DNA of 34,051 nucleotides from Polyangiaceae bacterium (GTDB taxonomy: Bacteria > Myxococcota_A > Polyangia > Polyangiales > Polyangiaceae): assembly GCA_016933275.1 (NCBI GenBank), contig JAFGBI010000075.1, positions 1 to 34,051 of the forward strand, written 5' to 3'. Every line of letters begins with the position of its first letter. The first letter of the stretch is position 1. Of the stretch, positions 33,791-34,051 are shown piece after piece. Position numbers and translations under genes: made by a program. The notes beneath the pieces were generated by a model. The model saw only the letters and a list, made by a program, of their open reading frames with translations, searched no databases and was not told where the DNA came from.

Positions 33791-33907
33791 CTCGGTTGGC
33801 GGCCGAACGCGGTTTCCCCGCGCGCATCGGGTGGGACGAGTCCGCGACCAGGTTCGATGGCACGGGGCGTGAGCCTCGGGCCGTTCGCGCCCGACACCAG
33901 CGCGACC

Positions 33908-34025
33908 CTAGAGCACCGATCAGGTTGCCAACAGCAACAGCAGCGCTGGAAACGCGTCCATGCGAGGCGAGGACGCGTTTCCAGCGCTGCCTCTGCTGAG
34001 GTCTGCTGCCGGTTCGGTGCTCTAG
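33908..34025. repeat. Complete palindromic MITE-like repeat (118 bp)
   Basis: The element runs from CTAGAGCACCG (33908-33918) to its exact inverse CGGTGCTCTAG (34015-34025). A perfect 20-bp stem (33940-33959 with 33971-33990) surrounds an 11-nt central loop (33960-33970). Between stem and termini the two arms differ. One arm matches 1-85 at 82 of 85 bases in inverted orientation. Terminal inverted repeats, small size and lack of coding capacity are typical of MITE/REP-like elements. The CTAG ends fit insertion at TA within CTAG, as known for IS630/Tc1-type transposases (family knowledge; no such gene is in the window). It lies about 118 bp upstream of the regulator promoter. Confidence 0.85.
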
Positions 34026-34051
34026 GTCATTGATTTGACGCAGCAATCAAC

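Noticed and set aside
1..34051. CRISPR array, tRNA or rRNA genes
   Set aside because: No regularly spaced direct repeats and no tRNA-like cloverleaf or rRNA segment were found in the gaps.

Overview
This is a G+C-rich bacterial chromosome window, roughly two-thirds G+C by eye. Gene content points to Myxococcota or a close deltaproteobacterial relative. The pointers are Hanks-type Ser/Thr kinases, a giant kinase-TPR-GAF-sigma54 activator, many lipoproteins with paired cysteines, a Pro-rich PEGA protein with an acidic Asp/Glu-Thr motif, an RCC1-repeat lipoprotein and a GldA/GldF/GldG-like operon. The lineage is inferred from gene content only; no marker gene was compared. I see no phage, IS transposase, CRISPR array, tRNA or rRNA.

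Layout: 1-85 is a truncated copy of a palindromic repeat. At 82-6500 there is a cell-wall group: pgeF (-), a Ser/Thr kinase overlapping a class A PBP (+), a lipoprotein (+) and a YciO-type protein (-). At 6753-10920 there is an EcsC-like protein (-), a Cys-rich lipoprotein (+), a thioredoxin-fold protein (+), RlpA (-) and an M50 protease (+). At 11222-15233 (all -) there is a ChoD-like GMC oxidoreductase, a 14-repeat RCC1 lipoprotein and D-aminoacyl-tRNA deacylase. At 15324-20948 (+) four end-overlapping genes form a Gld-type ABC system (ATPase, permease, GldG-like, DUF4340-like). At 21172-23869 (+) three overlapping genes encode a VKOR-thioredoxin fusion, a Cys-rich OmpA-like protein and a TlpA-like lipoprotein. 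At 23881-25567 (-) there is a small unknown and an SH3-domain membrane protein. At 26010-28550 (+) lies the Pro-rich PEGA protein. At 28702-33725 (-) a kinase/TPR/GAF/sigma54 activator overlaps a downstream GATC-type DNA adenine methyltransferase. A complete copy of the palindromic repeat lies at 33908-34025.

Themes: most products act in the envelope. They cover peptidoglycan synthesis and editing (PBP1A, PgeF, RlpA, OmpA-like) and thiol-disulfide chemistry (two TlpA-like proteins, VKOR fusion, disulfide-rich lipoproteins). The most suggestive arrangement is the translationally coupled kinase-sigma54 activator and Dam methylase, with a good promoter candidate containing a GATC site. The second is the repeat family, present in inverted orientation at both ends of the window and as a decayed copy at 10122-10173. 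Its position suggests that an assembly break defined the window ends.
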